A DNA stretch of 64,000 bases, taken from the NCBI GenBank assembly GCA_003282835.1, contig QBYL01000001.1, forward strand, positions 124,001-188,000. Direction: 5' to 3'. The position numbers and the translations under genes are program-made. The notes below the pieces were generated by a model. That model was not told the DNA's origin. It saw only the letters and a program-made list of their open reading frames with translations, and made no database searches. This document shows positions 63,220 to 64,000 of the stretch, piece after piece (position 1 is the first letter of the stretch; every line of letters begins with the position of its first letter). Source of the DNA: Pelagibacteraceae bacterium AG-325-J13 (GTDB lineage Bacteria; Pseudomonadota; Alphaproteobacteria; Pelagibacterales; Pelagibacteraceae).

Positions 63220-64000
63220 TATTCAAATCCTAAAAAGTTATCTTTTTTAGCTTTATATGTGAAAATAACCTTAAATAAATTACCCATCAATTTCTTGTCT
63301 AATAGTCTTCTTAATCTTAAATATAGATTAGACTGATCTTTGAAACTCATTTTTTGACTTAAATTATTAGCCCTCTCTATAATTCCCATTCTTTCCAAAA
63401 AAAATTTTTGAGTGACAATCTTTTTTACCTTTAAACTATTTTTAATAAAATATTCATTTAAAAGATTGAAATTAACTAATGAAGTTATATCAGCTTTGCC
63501 TAAATTATGTAACGGGTTATTTTTTTTATGATTTAAAAGTGATTGTAATGTGTTTCTATTTGCAGGTATTAAATATCCATAATCAATTAACAAAAGACCA
63601 CCCCCAAGCTTAGATATCTTTTTAATTATTTTTTCTAGCTCATAAAATCCCAACTTTGGGTATTCAATAAACTTTAGATTTTTTAAAACTTTAAATTTTT
63701 TAATCTGCAAAATATCTTTTTTAGTAGCTTTTTTGTATATTTCATCGATTTTATTTTTCTTATTAAGTGAAAAATGTTTTTCCATGAAAATATTTTTTTT
63801 TTGAGAAAATTGCTTAACTGGTATTGCGTCAAAAAACTCATTACCAAAAAAAATAACAGGTCCTTTTTTTAAACTAGTAAAATTTTTTATCCATTTAACC
63901 TTTGAATTATTTATTTTTTTTTTTTGTAAATTCTTTAATAAATTGCTTTTCTCATATAAATAAATATTGGTAGATTTATTAAACAAAGGAAATTTTTGAA
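63219..64000 (-). CDS. SAM-dependent methyltransferase, MidA/NDUFAF7 family (5' end beyond the window)
   Basis: PVIFFGNEFFDAIPVKQF, GGGLLLIDYGYLIPANRNTLQSLLNHKKNNPLHNLGKADITSLVNF. The frame stays open to 64000. Confidence 0.82.
   Translation of the reverse strand, partial: QKFPLFNKSTNIYLYEKSNLLKNLQKKKINNSKVKWIKNFTSLKKGPVIFFGNEFFDAIPVKQFSQKKNIFMEKHFSLNKKNKIDEIYKKATKKDILQIKKFKVLKNLKFIEYPKLGFYELEKIIKKISKLGGGLLLIDYGYLIPANRNTLQSLLNHKKNNPLHNLGKADITSLVNFNLLNEYFIKNSLKVKKIVTQKFFLERMGIIERANNLSQKMSFKDQSNLYLRLRRLLDKKLMGNLFKVIFTYKAKKDNFLGFE

Overview
This 64 kb window is AT-rich, very compact and chromosomal. Its gene content and order look like a streamlined marine alphaproteobacterium of the SAR11/Pelagibacter type. 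That placement is inferred from content and order; no search was run. Most of it is core metabolism: malate synthase G behind a tandem glycine riboswitch, accA, cspA, tRNA-His-hisS-hisZ-hisG, groESL, ribF-ileS-lspA, pgi, purD, lipid A genes (lpxL/lpxK/waaA/msbA), ubiA, a small redox cluster, the aa3 cytochrome oxidase cluster, thrC, and a long minus-strand run (smc, F0 ATP synthase, crtI-crtB-crtY-blh, ispH, thrB, rnhA). It continues with mutY, ccrM, rnhB, ispE, tRNA-Gln-pcnB/cca, greA, hemF, petABC, ychF, pth, rplY, prs, pgeF and midA. I see no CRISPR array, prophage, transposon, rRNA or obvious defence island. The best leads are: (1) a perfect inverted repeat with two GANTC sites 3 nt upstream of the ccrM start, plus a third GANTC in the same 78-bp gap; (2) two tRNA genes lying 4 and 7 nt upstream of genes for tRNA-acting enzymes (hisS and a CCA-adding/polyA polymerase family gene); (3) hisS split at an A9 run; (4) a short SMC with no recognisable hinge; (5) AccA with a C-terminal transmembrane-like tail; (6) retinal-chromophore genes packed between F0 ATP synthase and ispH; (7) many convergent gene pairs whose stop codons overlap.
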